Shown here in pieces: positions 7,569-16,057 of a stretch of 20,360 nt of DNA; the first letter of the stretch is position 1; every line of letters starts with the position of its first letter. This DNA comes from JBNKLG01 sp050292235 (lineage in GTDB: Bacteria > Pseudomonadota > Gammaproteobacteria > Chromatiales > Chromatiaceae). Where the stretch lies: positions 1 to 20,360 of the forward strand of contig JBNKLG010000048.1 in NCBI GenBank assembly GCA_050292235.1, written 5' to 3'. Under the pieces are notes generated by a model, which made no database searches, was not told the DNA's origin, and saw nothing but the letters and a program-made list of their open reading frames with translations. The position numbers and the translations under genes were made by a program.

Positions 7569-10253
7569 ATGGGTCCGCATTTTCTCGATAGCCTCTTCGC
7601 CCCCAAAGCCATTGCCGTATTCGGTGCCAGTGAGCGCCCCAATTCGGTAGGTATGCGCATCTTCGGCAATCTGTTAAACGGCGGCTATGGCGAACGAGTC
7701 TATGCCATCAATCCTAAACGGGAAAGCATCCAGGGGCGACCGGCCTATAAGCGGTTGGAGGATATCGAGGTGGATATCGACCTGGCCATCGTCGCCACCC
7801 CCGCGCCGACGGTAAATGATGTGGTCAAACAGTGTGGGGAGTACGGTATCAAGGTGGTGGTGATCCTCACCGCCGGTTTCCGTGAGATGAGCGAAGAGGG
7901 CAAGCTCATGGAGAAGGAGCTGAAGGAGACGGCGGCCACCTACGGGCTGCGCATCGTCGGTCCCAACTGTCTGGGTTATATGCGTCCGCCCGAGGGGATC
8001 GATGCCACCTTCCTGGATACCCCGGCCCTGCCTGGAAAGCTGGCCCTGGTCTCCCAGTCCGGCGCGCTCTGTACCGCCATTCTCGACTGGGCCGGCCCGC
8101 ACAAGATCGGGTTTTCTGCCGTGGTCTCCATGGGCAATGCCGCCGATGTGGATTTTGGCGATCTGTTGGATTATCTGGCCCTGGACCCCAAGACCAGCGC
8201 CATCCTGCTCTACATTGAGGGCATTACCCACTCGCGTCGCTTTATCAGCGGCCTGCGCGTTGCCTCGCGGATGAAGCCGGTGGTGGTACTCAAGGTAGGG
8301 CGGCATGAGGCGGGATCCAAGGCGGCAGCAACCCATACGGGGGCACTGGTCGGTTCAGATGGTGTCTTTGCGGCAGCCTTGGAACGGGCAGGGGTGGTTC
8401 GCGCCTATTCTGTGGCCCAGCTCTTTGCGGCAGCTGAGCTGCTGGCTTCCGGGGCGCGGGTCAAGGGCAATCGGCTGGCCATCGTCACCAATGGCGGCGG
8501 GCCGGGTGCGCTGGCGACCGACCGCTCGGTTGAAGTGGGCGTCAAGATGGCTGATCTCGACTCTAAAACCATTGAGAAATTCAACGAGATGCTGCCGCCT
8601 CACTGGTCCCACGGCAATCCGGTGGACATCCTGGGGGATGCCCCTCCCGAGCGCTTCGGCGAGGCGGTAGGCCTCTGCCTGGCCGACAAGAACTGCGATG
8701 GGGTGCTGGCCTTGCTGACGCCTCAGGCCATGACCGAGCCGACCAAGGCGGCCGAATCCATCGCCGAGGTGAAGAAAAAATACCGCAATAAGCCGGTGCT
8801 GGCCTGTTGGATGGGTGAGACCAGCGTCAACGAGGCCCGGGATCGCATGGCAGAGTTGGGGATTCCCCATTTTGCCACCCCGGAAAAGGCGGTGGAGGCC
8901 TTCAGCTATCTGGCCAAACACCATCGCAATCAGGAGCTGCTGTTGCAGACGCCGGAGCCCATCAGCGACCTGCGTAAACCGGATGTGGAGGGTGCCCACC
9001 TGATCATCGAAGGGGTACTGGCTGAGGGTCGCAATACCCTTTCCGATGCCGAGTCCAAGGCAATTCTGGCGGCGTTTCATATTCCCTCGGGTCAGACCCA
9101 TCAGGTGGCTACGGCCAACGAGGCCCTGATCGCTGCCCAGTCGGTGGGCTTCCCCGTGGCCTTGAAGATCAATTCTCCTGATATCAGCCACAAATCCGAT
9201 GCCGGTGGGGTGGAGCTGAATGTGATCAGCGCCCAGGATGTGCGTTCGGCCTATAACGAGCTGATTGCCCGGGTGCAGGAGAACCGGCCCGAGGCACGCA
9301 TCAAGGGCGTGACCGTCGAGCCCATGATCAACGCCCCCTATGCCCGTGAGCTGATGGTGGGTATGGTGCGCGATCCTGTCTTCGGTCCGGCCATCAGCTT
9401 TGGTGGTGGCGGTACCGCAGTGGAGATCCACAAAGACAGCTCCATCGCCCTGCCGCCGCTGAACGACATCCTGGCCCGCCGCATGATCAGCCGTACCCGG
9501 GTGGCCAAGTTGCTGGCCCCTTTCCGCAACATGCCTGAGGTGGATATCGATGCGCTGATGCATGTGCTGCTGCGGGTGTCTGAGATGGTCTGTGAGCTGC
9601 CGCAGCTGGTCGAGCTGGACATCAACCCGCTGCTGGCCTTCGAGGAGGGCGTGATTGCGGTGGATGCCCGTATGGTGGTGAAACGGCCCCGCGGTCTGAG
9701 CGAGCCCTATTCTCATATGGCCATCCACCCCTATCCGGCGCACCTGATTCAGGAGGTGCAGCTCGCCGATGGTACCGACATCATCATCCGCCCCATCCGT
9801 CCCGAAGATGCCGAGCTGGAGCAGGAGTTTGTGCGTCGTCTTTCCGCCCAGTCCCGCTATCTGCGCTTCATGCAGACCATCAAAGAGCTGACCCCTGAGA
9901 TGCTGATGCGCTTCACCCAGAACGACTATGATCGGGAGATGGCCCTGCTGGCAGTGGTGGATCGCAATGGCGAAGAGGGGGACGAGGTCGGCGTGACCCG
10001 CTACAGCATCGCCCCCGATGGTCAGTCCTGCGAATTCGCGCTGGTGGTCAGCGATGAGTGGCGCCATCGTGGTATCGGAACCCTGCTGATGGATGCTTTG
10101 ATGGAGGCTGCCCGTGCCCGTGGACTCAAATATATGGAGGGGGATGTTCTGTCGGAAAACACCCATATGCTCTCCCTCTGTGAAGAATTGGGCTTCTCTA
10201 TCTCACCGGTCAAGGATGATCCGGGTATGCGCTATGTCCATCGTCGGCTCTAA
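7569..10253 (+). CDS. pat: Pat/PatZ-type ADP-forming acyl-CoA synthetase-like / GNAT protein acetyltransferase
   Basis: 894 residues, the usual length of Pat (YfiQ, Pka). ATG 7569 follows AAGGA at 9-base spacing. Domain order: CoA-binding Rossmann domain at about 8-100 (AVFGASERPNSVG), succinyl-CoA-ligase-like domains at about 150-460, ATP-grasp at about 490-700 (PVALKINSPDISHKSDAGG), and a C-terminal GNAT domain at about 735-894. The GNAT domain carries acetyl-CoA loop R832-HRGIG and E822 as candidate base. Pat enzymes acetylate a conserved lysine of acetyl-CoA synthetase and other AMP-forming ligases, switching them off. In many Pat proteins the synthetase half is inactive; here THTG with H256 sits where ADP-forming acetyl-CoA synthetases have their phosphorylated histidine. 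The divergent deacetylase-like neighbour supports a reversible acetylation switch. Confidence 0.95.
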   Translation: MGPHFLDSLFAPKAIAVFGASERPNSVGMRIFGNLLNGGYGERVYAINPKRESIQGRPAYKRLEDIEVDIDLAIVATPAPTVNDVVKQCGEYGIKVVVILTAGFREMSEEGKLMEKELKETAATYGLRIVGPNCLGYMRPPEGIDATFLDTPALPGKLALVSQSGALCTAILDWAGPHKIGFSAVVSMGNAADVDFGDLLDYLALDPKTSAILLYIEGITHSRRFISGLRVASRMKPVVVLKVGRHEAGSKAAATHTGALVGSDGVFAAALERAGVVRAYSVAQLFAAAELLASGARVKGNRLAIVTNGGGPGALATDRSVEVGVKMADLDSKTIEKFNEMLPPHWSHGNPVDILGDAPPERFGEAVGLCLADKNCDGVLALLTPQAMTEPTKAAESIAEVKKKYRNKPVLACWMGETSVNEARDRMAELGIPHFATPEKAVEAFSYLAKHHRNQELLLQTPEPISDLRKPDVEGAHLIIEGVLAEGRNTLSDAESKAILAAFHIPSGQTHQVATANEALIAAQSVGFPVALKINSPDISHKSDAGGVELNVISAQDVRSAYNELIARVQENRPEARIKGVTVEPMINAPYARELMVGMVRDPVFGPAISFGGGGTAVEIHKDSSIALPPLNDILARRMISRTRVAKLLAPFRNMPEVDIDALMHVLLRVSEMVCELPQLVELDINPLLAFEEGVIAVDARMVVKRPRGLSEPYSHMAIHPYPAHLIQEVQLADGTDIIIRPIRPEDAELEQEFVRRLSAQSRYLRFMQTIKELTPEMLMRFTQNDYDREMALLAVVDRNGEEGDEVGVTRYSIAPDGQSCEFALVVSDEWRHRGIGTLLMDALMEAARARGLKYMEGDVLSENTHMLSLCEELGFSISPVKDDPGMRYVHRRL

Positions 10254-10258
10254 CCTGT

Positions 10259-10292
10259 AAAAAAAGGCGGCACAAGCCCAGCTTGTGCCGCC
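10259..10292 (-). terminator. intrinsic terminator of the chemotaxis gene
   Basis: On the minus strand, 10 bases past the MCP stop, a perfect 12-bp GC-rich stem (GGCGGCACAAGC / GCTTGTGCCGCC, 3-base loop) is followed directly by seven T. It lies 5 bases after the pat stop on the other strand. The stem could also halt plus-strand transcription, but there it lacks a T-tract. Confidence 0.93.
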
Positions 10293-10302
10293 AATCTCAG
10301 CG

Positions 10303-12072
10303 CTATGATGCCTGGACGGCATAGCTGGGAGAGGGGAAAGTGGATGACGACGCTCTGTCCACGGGATTCGCTTCCTGCGGCTGGTTGATCCCGGCAATCT
10401 GGAATTGCCCCACCAGTTGCTGAAGATCAGTGGCAATGCGGACCAAGTCCTGTCCGGCGATGGCCACCTGATTGCTACCAGTCGCGTTCTGGGTCGTGGT
10501 GTCATTGATGCGCACCACACTCTTATTGATCTCGTCGCTTACGGCTACCTGTTCTTCTGAAGCGCTGGCGATTTGGACACTCATTTCTGTGATCTTGCTG
10601 ATAGAAGCCAAGGTCTCTGTCAGGGAGTTATTCGCCATCTCGGCCTGCTTGGCTACATGCTGAACCTGCTCCTGACTGCATTCCATGGCCTGTACCGCCC
10701 TGCGCGAACCCTGTTGCAGTTTTTCAATCATATGATTGATTTCGGTAGTGGATTTCTGTGTTCGTTCGGCCAGAGTGCGCACCTCGTCGGCCACCACGGC
10801 AAAGCCTCGGCCCTGTTCACCGGCCCGGGCAGCCTCGATGGCGGCATTCAGGGCCAGAAGATTGGTCTGCTCGGCCACGTTTTTGATCACATCCACAATG
10901 CTGTTGATGGCTTCGCTGTCCTCTTCCACCTGACTGATGGTGCCCGCCATGTCTTCGACCTCTTGGGTCAGTTTGCGCATGGATTCCATCGTCGATGCCA
11001 TGGCCTGTTGGCCCAGAATGGTTTGCTCGTTGGCCTCTTGGGCGGCAGCGGCTGTATTGCTGATGTTCTTTGAAACGTCCCGGGCGGTGACGTTCATCTC
11101 GTTGATGGCCGTAGCGGTCTGTTCGGTCTCTGTCTGCTGATGTTTCAGGTTTTTTGCCGATTCAGCGGTGACCACCGACAGTTCTTCGGCGGCACTGCTG
11201 AGCTGAGAGGCGGTGCCGCCAATGGTGGTGACCATCTCAACCAATTGCGCTTTCATGCGGCGCATGGGCACGGCTACCTCATCCTGACCCTGAATGTCCT
11301 CGGTCAAATTGCCTTCTGACACCAGAGCCAGGCTCTGGGCAATGCCCACCATCCGACCTTTGATGGAGCGAATCACCAGCCATGCCACAACGCTGACCAG
11401 GGCCAGGGCCAAGAGAGAAACTGCGATGAGGACGATTTCAGACCGGTGGCCCAGTTTTTTGGCCTCTTCAGCGGCGGTGGCGGTGAAGGTCTCGATCTCT
11501 TTTAGCAGCGCTTCGAGTTCATGGTCCAGGGTGGACTCCTGATCTTCAACCTTTTTGGCAGTGGTTTCCACGCCATGCAACTCGCCCCTTTCCAGCAGAC
11601 CGAATACCCGAATGGCGTGTTTATCGTAATCAACGTGCTCTTTTTTGATCTGTTTCAGCGCCCCCAGAACATGAAGAAACTCTTTTTCCTCATCCTCGGA
11701 CTGGGACAGCTTCAGATCCTTTTCGGCCTTTTGCTCGGCGCTGTAGATCTCCTCTTCCACTTTGGTTGTCAGGGTTTTAAAGGCATTGACTTGATTCGTG
11801 AAATCATTCTTTGCTCCGGCCTTATGGGCCATGGCCTCACCAAAATGGATGGCTCGTTCGAAATGGATGGCCTGTTCCAATTGATGGCTGGTGATTTCGG
11901 TTAATGCCCGGGTCAGTGGAATGTCCTCTTCGGCGACGGAGACCAACTGGGCGTTGATGGCGTGAATGGCCTGCAAGGAATAGATGGCCAGGATCAGTAA
12001 GGTAATTAGGCTGGGCACGGCCACAGCCAGGATGCGGCCACTGATGGATAGGCGGTCGATAGCATGAAACAT
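10303..12072 (-). CDS. methyl-accepting chemotaxis protein
   Basis: 589 residues with AGAGGGA about 7 bases upstream of ATG. Layout: short cytoplasmic N-terminus, membrane segment 1 at about 14-36, an all-helical periplasmic sensor region of roughly 175 residues rich in Glu and Lys (4-helix-bundle type), membrane segment 2 at about 212-235, HAMP at about 236-290, then the long methyl-accepting coiled coil. The hairpin tip NLLALNAAIEAARAGEQGRG followed by FAVVADEVRTLAERT is the canonical CheA/CheW contact site. The C-terminus (SYAVQAS) lacks the NWETF-like CheR/CheB tether. The ligand cannot be predicted. No che genes are nearby, so this is an orphan receptor feeding a distant array; its own terminator marks it as a single-gene unit. 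Confidence 0.96.
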   Translation of the reverse strand: MFHAIDRLSISGRILAVAVPSLITLLILAIYSLQAIHAINAQLVSVAEEDIPLTRALTEITSHQLEQAIHFERAIHFGEAMAHKAGAKNDFTNQVNAFKTLTTKVEEEIYSAEQKAEKDLKLSQSEDEEKEFLHVLGALKQIKKEHVDYDKHAIRVFGLLERGELHGVETTAKKVEDQESTLDHELEALLKEIETFTATAAEEAKKLGHRSEIVLIAVSLLALALVSVVAWLVIRSIKGRMVGIAQSLALVSEGNLTEDIQGQDEVAVPMRRMKAQLVEMVTTIGGTASQLSSAAEELSVVTAESAKNLKHQQTETEQTATAINEMNVTARDVSKNISNTAAAAQEANEQTILGQQAMASTMESMRKLTQEVEDMAGTISQVEEDSEAINSIVDVIKNVAEQTNLLALNAAIEAARAGEQGRGFAVVADEVRTLAERTQKSTTEINHMIEKLQQGSRRAVQAMECSQEQVQHVAKQAEMANNSLTETLASISKITEMSVQIASASEEQVAVSDEINKSVVRINDTTTQNATGSNQVAIAGQDLVRIATDLQQLVGQFQIAGINQPQEANPVDRASSSTFPSPSYAVQAS

Positions 12073-12712
12073 GATGGTTTTCCCTCTACAACATTTTATT
12101 TGGGCGGGCTCCTTCCCAAGCCAAGCGTGTTCCTGTCCATGAACATCGCACTGTTAGCGAAAAAGCAATCCTGTCAGGAGAGTCCCTGGAGGGACATGAT
12201 CTCACTGGGAAAAAAGAGAGGCCGATCAGAGGAGATCTCTGAACTTTTTCCGCCGATAGCACCATTGTCTTGGCCAGTGGGGCCAGTTTGATGCATCCGG
12301 GAAATGCCTCTTTTTCGTTCATGAGCCCTAGCCTAGTTCAGGTTGAAGCAATTTACAAGTATCTTGATAAATTAATTATTAACTTGAAAAATTAGTTCTG
12401 GTGTTTGGCTGGTTAGGTGACAGAAGCCCATCTGTACAGCCCTTGCTGGCAGGTGGTTGTCAGGGTATTTAAGAAAAATGACGGCTGGAAATCAGCAAAA
12501 AATAGATGGAAATACAGGTGAGTAGAGATTAAAGGTCAGTGGATGGCAGTCTTGCCGCCAATTTTCCAAAAATTGATTCAAGCTTCCCCAATTTGGCGGG
12601 ATATGGGTCTGAAATATCAAGAATATTGGTAATTGTTTTTAAGCTGTGTCGCAAAATGCATCCCGTAGGGTTTATTTCTTATATTCTTCTCTTCACTATC
12701 GAACTGGTCACA
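12073..12712. other. gene-free region between divergent transcripts
   Basis: About 640 bases upstream of both the MCP and the secreted-protein gene. It holds small inverted repeats (GTCCCT-GG-AGGGAC at 12182-12195; TCAGAG-N5-CTCTGA at 12226-12242, followed by ACTTTTT) and an AT-rich stretch at about 12335-12400. Overlapping short ORFs on both strands show no family features, and one at 12539-12730 has no ribosome site. Leader hairpins or promoters are likely, but I cannot place -35/-10 boxes with confidence. Confidence 0.4.
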
Positions 12713-12728
12713 AGTGATAAATGTCACT
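12713..12728. promoter_or_regulatory. CRP/FNR-family-like binding site
   Basis: AGTGA-TAAATG-TCACT is a perfect 5-bp inverted repeat with a 6-base spacer and contains the GTGA-N6-TCAC core of CRP/Vfr sites. It lies 85 bases before the preferred start of the next gene, a common activator position. It covers the upstream ATG at 12721, which argues that translation does not begin there. Confidence 0.4.
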
Positions 12729-12813
12729 AGACAAAACCACAACACTTACCCACTATGGGGGCGGATGGTTTGGTGGACATCGTTTGAAACAATTGGGAAG
12801 GTTAAGCATAAAG

Positions 12814-13575
12814 ATGAAAAGTAAGAAAATCATATTGGCCACTTTTCTATGTGGTTTGGCTTCTTCTACCTATGGCAGTGATAAATATACCCTTGAGGAT
12901 TTGCGTCTGTTGGATAAGGAGGCAAATTACACCGAGATCGTGGATCACGCGAAGGATATTCGGCCCAGCCAGCGTGGGGATGAATGGAAGACCCTTGTTC
13001 AACGTGCTGTGATAAAAACGCTGGAGCAGAAACTGGCTTCTGGAGAGGGGGAGGCTTATCTGGCCCTTGATTTCTCCGATCAGATGCTGGACATCATGCG
13101 GGATTCGAAGGCGTTTATGGATCTGCGCAGTCAGGCGATCATCCAGGGTTCTGGTGCCTGCTATAGGAACAGTTACTACGCTTCCGAGTGTACGGACAGG
13201 CTCAGTGCGCTGGTGAAGAAAACACCGGATGATCGCGATCTGGCCTTTCAGGCCGGAAAACTGGTTCGTCTGCAGGCAAATTCAGCCGCTGCCATTCCCT
13301 TTTTCACGATGGCACTAAAGGGCGTAAATGATAAAAAACAGTGCGCTGATGAAGATGTGGTTCTGGCGATAACCTCAGGTGTCGGGCTTCCACCTGAACA
13401 GGCCAAAGAGGCCCTGGCATTAGGTTTTTCCACTTGCTTTGAACCGCTTAAATCCCAGTTGCTTGAGGACTTTTATGCCAGTAACGGCTATGCAGTGACC
13501 AACTATTGCAAGGCGTTAACAGAGAAAAAGTTATTGTCCGAGTTTCAGCAGGCATTCTGCCTGGATAAGATGTGA
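12814..13575 (+). CDS. secreted helical protein of unknown function
   Basis: Predicted 253 residues from ATG 12814, chosen because it begins a clean signal peptide: MKSKK, then IILATFLCGLASS, cleavage near TYG-SD. The frame is open back to 12721, but that adds 31 residues with no signal features and overlaps a regulatory palindrome. The mature protein is mostly helical, with stretches such as DLAFQAGKLVRLQANSAAAI and PFFTMALKGV that resemble tetratricopeptide or Sel1-like helix pairs. Six cysteines in the mature part suggest disulfides in the periplasm. It is followed 68 bases later by another small secreted protein in the same direction, so the two may be co-transcribed. I do not recognise the family. 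Confidence 0.75.
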   Translation: MKSKKIILATFLCGLASSTYGSDKYTLEDLRLLDKEANYTEIVDHAKDIRPSQRGDEWKTLVQRAVIKTLEQKLASGEGEAYLALDFSDQMLDIMRDSKAFMDLRSQAIIQGSGACYRNSYYASECTDRLSALVKKTPDDRDLAFQAGKLVRLQANSAAAIPFFTMALKGVNDKKQCADEDVVLAITSGVGLPPEQAKEALALGFSTCFEPLKSQLLEDFYASNGYAVTNYCKALTEKKLLSEFQQAFCLDKM

Positions 13576-13643
13576 CGGCAGCACAAAATCAGGGATATAC
13601 CTCCTAAGTTTTAACGTGTGTGGTTTAGGGTTCGAGAGTGAAA

Positions 13644-14078
13644 ATGAAAAAGATATCTTTAGGCATGGTGGTTTTTGTTGCTGTATGCGCTGCGCATACT
13701 GTCAATGCAGAGGATGAGATGGTTGCCCGGGCAGTGGCTGACTCTGAGATCAATAAGATGGCAGCGCAGATGAACGCCGCATGTGGTGCCTCGATTGGTG
13801 TAAAAATTGATTGGGACAGCTTTGGTCAATCCGATGACTGGAAGCAGTACAGCATGCCCAGCTTCTGTGGAGCGCCGCTGGATACTCTAAAAGGTTTTTG
13901 TCAGAAAGAAAACGCGAAAGCCTATATCCAGAAAAATGTTAAAACAGTGACTTGCTACTATGGTGGTCAGGGCAAACGGGCTCTTCAGGTAGAGAAAGGC
14001 GCTATCAAGAATACCGTGGATTTTGAGGCCCCAAATTTGGATCAGTTTCTCCATGCTGCATTGCTCAAAGAGCTATAA
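13644..14078 (+). CDS. small secreted Cys-containing protein of unknown function
   Basis: 144 residues from ATG 13644; a GTG two codons earlier (13638) is an alternative. The signal peptide is MKKISLGMVVFVAVCAAHTV with cleavage after VNA. The mature part of about 120 residues has four cysteines (AACGAS, SFCGAP, GFCQKE, VTCYYGG), so two disulfides are plausible. The segment CGASIGVKIDWDSF gives the impression of a conserved family of periplasmic hypothetical proteins, but I cannot name it. It probably forms a two-gene unit with the preceding secreted protein. Its stop lies 78 bases from the stop of the convergent epimerase gene, and I see no strong terminator between them. Confidence 0.78.
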   Translation: MKKISLGMVVFVAVCAAHTVNAEDEMVARAVADSEINKMAAQMNAACGASIGVKIDWDSFGQSDDWKQYSMPSFCGAPLDTLKGFCQKENAKAYIQKNVKTVTCYYGGQGKRALQVEKGAIKNTVDFEAPNLDQFLHAALLKEL

Positions 14079-14156
14079 GCCCTGATGGTAAGGTCTTCCT
14101 ATTTTGGGTGGGCAAGTTATCGGTAGCCAGCTGGGCCACGCCTTCTCAGAAAATAC

Positions 14157-15179
14157 TTACTGGGGCGATTGAGACGACCCATAGTAGTCCTTAAACCAGG
14201 CTGCGAAATTCATCACCCCCTGTTCCAGCGGGGTGTCCGGCTTGTAGCCCACATCGCGAATCAAATCCTCCACATCGGCATAGGTCGCAATCACATCGCC
14301 ATCCTGCAAGGGCAGCAGGTTGAGCCTGGCCTTGCGGCCCAGGCCCTGTTCCAGCAGTTCGATATAGCGCATCAACTCTGTCGGGTTATTGCTGCCGATG
14401 TTGTAGATCCGGTAGGGCGAGGCGGCGGTGGCTGTATCGGGCTGGTCGGGGTTCCAGTCGGGATTGGGCGTGGCCGGTTGATCCAGCACCCGTACCACCC
14501 CTTCGACAATGTCATCGATGTAGGTAAAGTCCCGCTGGTGCTTGCCGTAGTTGAAGACATCGATGGGCTCATCCCGCATGATTTTGAGCGCGAACTTGAG
14601 CATCGCCATGTCCGGGCGGCTCCAGGGACCATAGACGGTGAAAAAGCGCAGGCCGGTGCAGGGTAGCTGATAGAGGTGACTGTAGCTGTGGGCCATCAGC
14701 TCATTGGCCTTCTTGGTGGCGGCATAGAGGCTGACCGGATGATCCACATTGTGATGCACCGAAAACGGCATTCGGGTGTTGGCGCCATAGACCGAGCTGG
14801 ATGAGGCGAATACCAGATGCTCCACCCCGTTGTGACGGCAACCCTCCAGCACATTGGTGAATCCCAGCAGGTTGGCATCCGCATAGGAGAGCGGGTTCTC
14901 GATGGAGTAGCGCACCCCCGCCTGGGCGGCCAGGTTCATCACCCGCTGGGGTTTGTGTCGGGCGAAGAGTCCGGCCATGAGATCACGGTCAGCAATATCA
15001 CCATGGATGTGGGTGTAATTGGGGTGATCTTTGTGCCGGTCGAGCCGGGCCTGCTTGAGGCTGACATCGTAATAGTCATTCATGTTATCGATGCCGATGA
15101 CCTCTTCGCCCCGTTCCAGGAGTCGAAGTGCCAGGGCGGAACCGATAAAACCTGCTGAACCGGTGATCAAAGTGCGCAT
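14157..15179 (-). CDS. NAD-dependent epimerase, UDP-glucuronate 4-epimerase-like
   Basis: 340 residues from ATG 15179; the frame is open further upstream (to 15281) but that part is the junk of a decayed kinase. It is an extended short-chain dehydrogenase: NAD-binding GSAGFIG at 7-13, D31 for the adenine ribose, SSSS at 126-129, and the catalytic pair Y152-x3-K156. The segment FFTVYGPWSRPDMAM at 179-193 is typical of UDP-glucuronate 4-epimerases (CapI/LspL group), which make UDP-galacturonate for lipopolysaccharide or capsule. The reaction is freely reversible and cofactor-retaining. No glycosyltransferases or other sugar-nucleotide genes adjoin it. It lies downstream of queF and a kinase remnant in the same orientation. 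Confidence 0.9.
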   Translation of the reverse strand: MRTLITGSAGFIGSALALRLLERGEEVIGIDNMNDYYDVSLKQARLDRHKDHPNYTHIHGDIADRDLMAGLFARHKPQRVMNLAAQAGVRYSIENPLSYADANLLGFTNVLEGCRHNGVEHLVFASSSSVYGANTRMPFSVHHNVDHPVSLYAATKKANELMAHSYSHLYQLPCTGLRFFTVYGPWSRPDMAMLKFALKIMRDEPIDVFNYGKHQRDFTYIDDIVEGVVRVLDQPATPNPDWNPDQPDTATAASPYRIYNIGSNNPTELMRYIELLEQGLGRKARLNLLPLQDGDVIATYADVEDLIRDVGYKPDTPLEQGVMNFAAWFKDYYGSSQSPQ

Positions 15180-15216
15180 GAAGCCAAACCCTAAATGAGA
15201 GACAGAAACTGGGGCG

Positions 15217-15487
15217 CTATTGTACAGAGGGTGGGGAGGTTTTCGTGAAAAACCCTTGCCGAGCAAGCAGCGCTGCGCCATAGGCCGTTTTTTGTTGAGT
15301 GGCTGCTATGGCCGGCACCCCCAGGTTTGTTGCCGAATGGCCTGGCAGCCGCATTTAGCTCGACATTGTCCGAGGTTGTGCGGTGAGAGGGTGATTTGCC
15401 TTGGCCAGAATCTCCCCGGCACGCCTGAGGGCCAGCGCCCGACACGCTGAGGTGCCGAGATCCAGGCCGATGAAAAGCGGCTTAAGG
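15217..15487 (-). pseudogene. FGGY carbohydrate kinase, internally deleted remnant
   Basis: Immediately after queF the minus strand reads PLFIGLDLGTSACRALALRR and AGEILAKANHPLTAQPR before a stop at 15355-15357. This is the unmistakable first phosphate-binding segment of an FGGY kinase (GLDLGTS) with no start codon in frame. Further down come CQAIRQQT and, after a one-base frame change, LGVPAIAATQQKTAYGAALL, which matches the C-terminal end of the same family (LGVP...AYGAALLA), with a stop at 15217. About 400 middle residues are missing. Both ends in the right order and strand show a large internal deletion plus frameshift. The original substrate, perhaps a pentose or pentulose, cannot be told. 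Confidence 0.75.
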
Positions 15488-15871
15488 CAAATTGACCGGC
15501 TCTGTGGGCTGCCAGCCGGAAGCACGGTGCTCGGCGGTCACGCGGGTATAGATGCCGCCGCGCACATTGAAATCTGCTGTCAGGCGAATGAACTTGGGAT
15601 CCAGTGCCGCGACCAGATCATTGAGGATGAGATTGGTGACATCCTCATGGAAGGCGCCCTTGTCCCGGAAAGACCAGACATAAAGCTTCAGCGCCTTGAG
15701 TTCGACACAACGCTCCGCCGGGATGTACTCCAACAGCAACTCGGCAAAATCCGGCTGCCCGGTCTTGGGGCAGAGGCAGGTAAATTCGGGCACGCGGATA
15801 TGTACCTGATACTCCCGCTTGGGATGCGGGTTGGGAAAGGTCTCCAGGCTGGTACTGGGCAGGCTGGGCAT
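15482..15871 (-). CDS. queF: NADPH-dependent 7-cyano-7-deazaguanine reductase QueF
   Basis: 129 residues, the short unimodular YkvM-type length. It reduces the nitrile of preQ0 to the amine of preQ1, a late step of queuosine biosynthesis for tRNA wobble modification, in the cytosol. Key features are visible: FTCLCPKTGQPDF with C34 as the thioimide-forming cysteine and D41 as proton donor; the QueF signature E57-LKALKLY, exactly E(S/L)K(S/A)hK(L)(Y/F/W); and FHE at 74-76. ATG 15871 begins MPSLPSTSLETFPNP, as in relatives; the ribosome site is weak. No other queuosine gene is in the window. The remnant of a sugar kinase overlaps its stop. Confidence 0.97.
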   Translation of the reverse strand: MPSLPSTSLETFPNPHPKREYQVHIRVPEFTCLCPKTGQPDFAELLLEYIPAERCVELKALKLYVWSFRDKGAFHEDVTNLILNDLVAALDPKFIRLTADFNVRGGIYTRVTAEHRASGWQPTEPVNLP

Positions 15872-16057
15872 GGTGTGGGTCTCGGTGATCGGGTCAAGAA
15901 TCGCGCTATTGTATCAAGGGATTGGGGTGAATATTGAATGCTGCGCTCATTTCAGGTTGTTTTGAGCATTCTGTCCAGCATGGCAAAGCGGTCGATTGGT
16001 GTATTTAGTAGACTGATGCAGTAATTGCCGTTGGTGCAAATTGAAGGTTGGTGTCTG

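Noticed and set aside
8355..10166. 603-codon antisense open frame under pat
   Set aside because: A His-, Gln- and Gly-rich shadow of a full-length, well-conserved Pat protein.
10573..11073. Plus-strand open frame opposite the chemotaxis gene
   Set aside because: Antisense to the conserved MCP signalling domain; no ribosome site or family features.
12182..12242. Leader hairpins that might be a riboswitch for the chemotaxis gene
   Set aside because: Stems are short (6 bp) and no conserved c-di-GMP or other riboswitch core could be recognised.
12539..12730. 63-codon ORF upstream of the secreted pair
   Set aside because: No ribosome site, mixed composition, and it runs across the CRP-like palindrome; probably leader DNA.
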